13,170 bases of DNA from Candidatus Woesearchaeota archaeon (lineage in GTDB: Archaea; Nanobdellota; Nanobdellia; SCGC-AAA011-G17; UBA489): NCBI GenBank assembly GCA_030679025.1, contig JAUXTV010000079.1:1-13170 (forward strand), written 5' to 3'. A program made the translations under genes and the position numbers. Positions 11,917-13,170 of this stretch are shown here, piece by piece. The first letter of the stretch is position 1. Each line of letters opens with the position of its first letter. A model generated the notes under the pieces. That model made no database searches. It saw nothing but the letters and a program-made list of their open reading frames with translations, and was not told the origin of the DNA.

Positions 11917-13170
11917 ATGAGAAATTTACTCTTTGCATTTGCAGTTTTCCTAGGCATTTTATTATCATTTCATTTAGTTGCTGCAGTTGAATGCGGTCAA
12001 ACTCCAACAGATCATTGCACTATTTCTACAAGCACTACCTTTACTCCAGGGACTTATCAGGTTGAGAATCTTACTATTATAGCTAATGACACTGTGATTG
12101 ACTGCAATGGCGCTCAGTTCAACAAACTTAATGCCTTACTTTTTGTTGTTGATGCTACTGAAGGCGTTACTATTCAAAATTGTTATATGTCTGGTTATGC
12201 GAGAGCTATCACTGGAGGCAGTAACAGTGTTCCACCGTTCCCTTCAGTACTCACTCTGACTGTTCGGGACAACATATTTGATAGTGTCTGGACTGCAGTC
12301 TATCTCATAGGCAGACGCACTGTAAATAATACTAGACCTGCAGATCCTTTCCCCAATATCCAAATCGTGAATAATACTATCACGAATGCTGTTTCTGCTA
12401 TTAAACTTATTAATGAAGACAACAATATTATCACAGACAATACTATTCAGGTGATCACTCAGGCTTCTAATTTTGAAGCTATTGTTTTGGCAGGGTCATC
12501 TAATTCTCTTCTCTTAAGGAATACTATTGACGGTGGAAAGATTCGCATTCAACGCGACGCTGGAAAAAATGCTACTAATGCCACCATCGAGGAAAATGTT
12601 ATCTCAGATTCTCCTTTAGCTATCGAACTTCTTCAAGGCGCTGATGGAGCTAGGGTAAGACGCAATATCGCCTCTCGTGTTGACCAAGGAATGTCCATTT
12701 CTTACTCAAGCGATCATTATATCCGCGCGAACGCTTTTTCCGCTAATGAACTCATTGATACTGTAGGCGGAGGCATCAGTATTGAAGGTGGAAATTTAGC
12801 GCAGAATATCACTATTTTCCTCAATTACTTTGAAAATTTGAGCGATCCTGTTTTTGATGGCGGTTTTAATAATAGTTGGGATAACAATATTACCTTGCTA
12901 GGACGAACTTTCAGCTTTGGAAATTTCTATCAAACATTTTACCGCGATAATCAGACCCGCAGAGGATTCGCTTGTGTAGATCTTGACTTCGACAACATCT
13001 GCGATAATCCTTATCTCTTTGACGTGAATGTTCGAGACAACTTTCCTATCCGCTCTCTCTCTGGTCCAGATAGTCCAGGCGGCGGCGGATGGTCAGAGAA
13101 TACCCCGGTAGTAGAGCCTATACAACCCTTCATGATCAGCGAAGTTGGTCAAATACATGTTCTGATAAAC
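11917..13170 (+). CDS. Secreted NosD-like parallel beta-helix protein, 3' end outside window
   Basis: The frame stays open for 418 codons to the last base, so the C-terminal part is missing. A signal peptide (about 1-23, MRNLLFAFAVFLGILLSFHLVAA) precedes a region with NosD/PbH1-type right-handed beta-helix repeats. Short strand-turn units recur, such as TVIDCNGAQF, VTIQNCYMSGYARAI, IQIVNNTITNAVSAIKL, NNIITDNTI, LLLRNTIDGG and ATIEENVISDSPLAIEL. CGQTPTDHCTIS at the start is typical of archaeal surface copies. There are many N-x-(S/T) sequons (NLT, NDT, NNT, NAT, NIT, NNS, NQT), suggesting heavy N-glycosylation. A Cys pair (CVDLDFDNICDNPY) and a Gly/Pro-rich linker (SPGGGGW) near the break suggest a following stalk or anchor. 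Ligand unknown, possibly glycan-binding. Confidence 0.85.
   Translation, partial: MRNLLFAFAVFLGILLSFHLVAAVECGQTPTDHCTISTSTTFTPGTYQVENLTIIANDTVIDCNGAQFNKLNALLFVVDATEGVTIQNCYMSGYARAITGGSNSVPPFPSVLTLTVRDNIFDSVWTAVYLIGRRTVNNTRPADPFPNIQIVNNTITNAVSAIKLINEDNNIITDNTIQVITQASNFEAIVLAGSSNSLLLRNTIDGGKIRIQRDAGKNATNATIEENVISDSPLAIELLQGADGARVRRNIASRVDQGMSISYSSDHYIRANAFSANELIDTVGGGISIEGGNLAQNITIFLNYFENLSDPVFDGGFNNSWDNNITLLGRTFSFGNFYQTFYRDNQTRRGFACVDLDFDNICDNPYLFDVNVRDNFPIRSLSGPDSPGGGGWSENTPVVEPIQPFMISEVGQIHVLIN

Noticed and set aside
1..13170. CRISPR array, IS element or phage genes
   Set aside because: No regularly spaced repeats, transposase motifs or terminal inverted repeats were seen, and the only repeats are short and intragenic or promoter-located.

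Overview
The window is AT-rich, gene-dense archaeal DNA. Archaeal signs are the TATA boxes (TTTATAAA, TTTTAAAT types) before nearly every transcription unit, a tRNA with a bulge-helix-bulge intron, RtcB with archease, an Era-like GTPase/DUF2073/zinc-ribbon (ArvABC-type) operon, a long-chain isoprenyl diphosphate synthase, and S-layer-like and beta-helix secreted proteins. Gene content and protein style suggest a DPANN archaeon, perhaps Woesearchaeota or Pacearchaeota. That placement is inference.

Left part (1-3775): a small putative winged-helix protein, then the RNA ligase rtcB, two unrecognised genes 3 bases apart (286 and 129 aa), then archease, the RtcB activator. Archease ends tail to tail, with a 4-base overlap, against a minus-strand pair (4322-3772). 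That pair is a 70-aa toxin-like protein followed by a protein joining a zinc ribbon to an AbrB-like domain, a probable toxin-antitoxin module. A 319-base gap with two divergent promoters leads to an unrecognised 344-aa protein (4642-5676).

Middle part (5749-8636): a three-gene operon for a small GTPase, a DUF2073 protein and a zinc-ribbon protein, matching the ArvABC set linked to vesicle formation in haloarchaea. Next is a 358-aa protein with four tandem ~58-aa helix-turn-helix-like repeats and a PD-(D/E)XK nuclease domain. Its stop codon abuts the promoter of tRNA-Trp(CCA), which carries a 15-base intron.

Right part (8649-13170): an exported, membrane-anchored 186-aa protein, a strongly signalled S-layer-like protein with a 5' hairpin and a terminator hairpin over its stop codon, a minus-strand prenyltransferase of GGPP-synthase type, and the start of a secreted NosD-like beta-helix protein that runs off the window.

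Two themes link the genes. One is RNA joining: ligase, activator and an intron-bearing tRNA lie in one window. The other is the cell envelope: the GTPase operon, lipid precursor synthesis and three exported proteins. Promoters fall into two clear groups. In most genes the TATA centre is about 26 bases before the ATG, implying leaderless mRNA. In a second group the distance is 44-48 bases and a purine-rich ribosome-binding site lies between. The S-layer gene has a longer leader.
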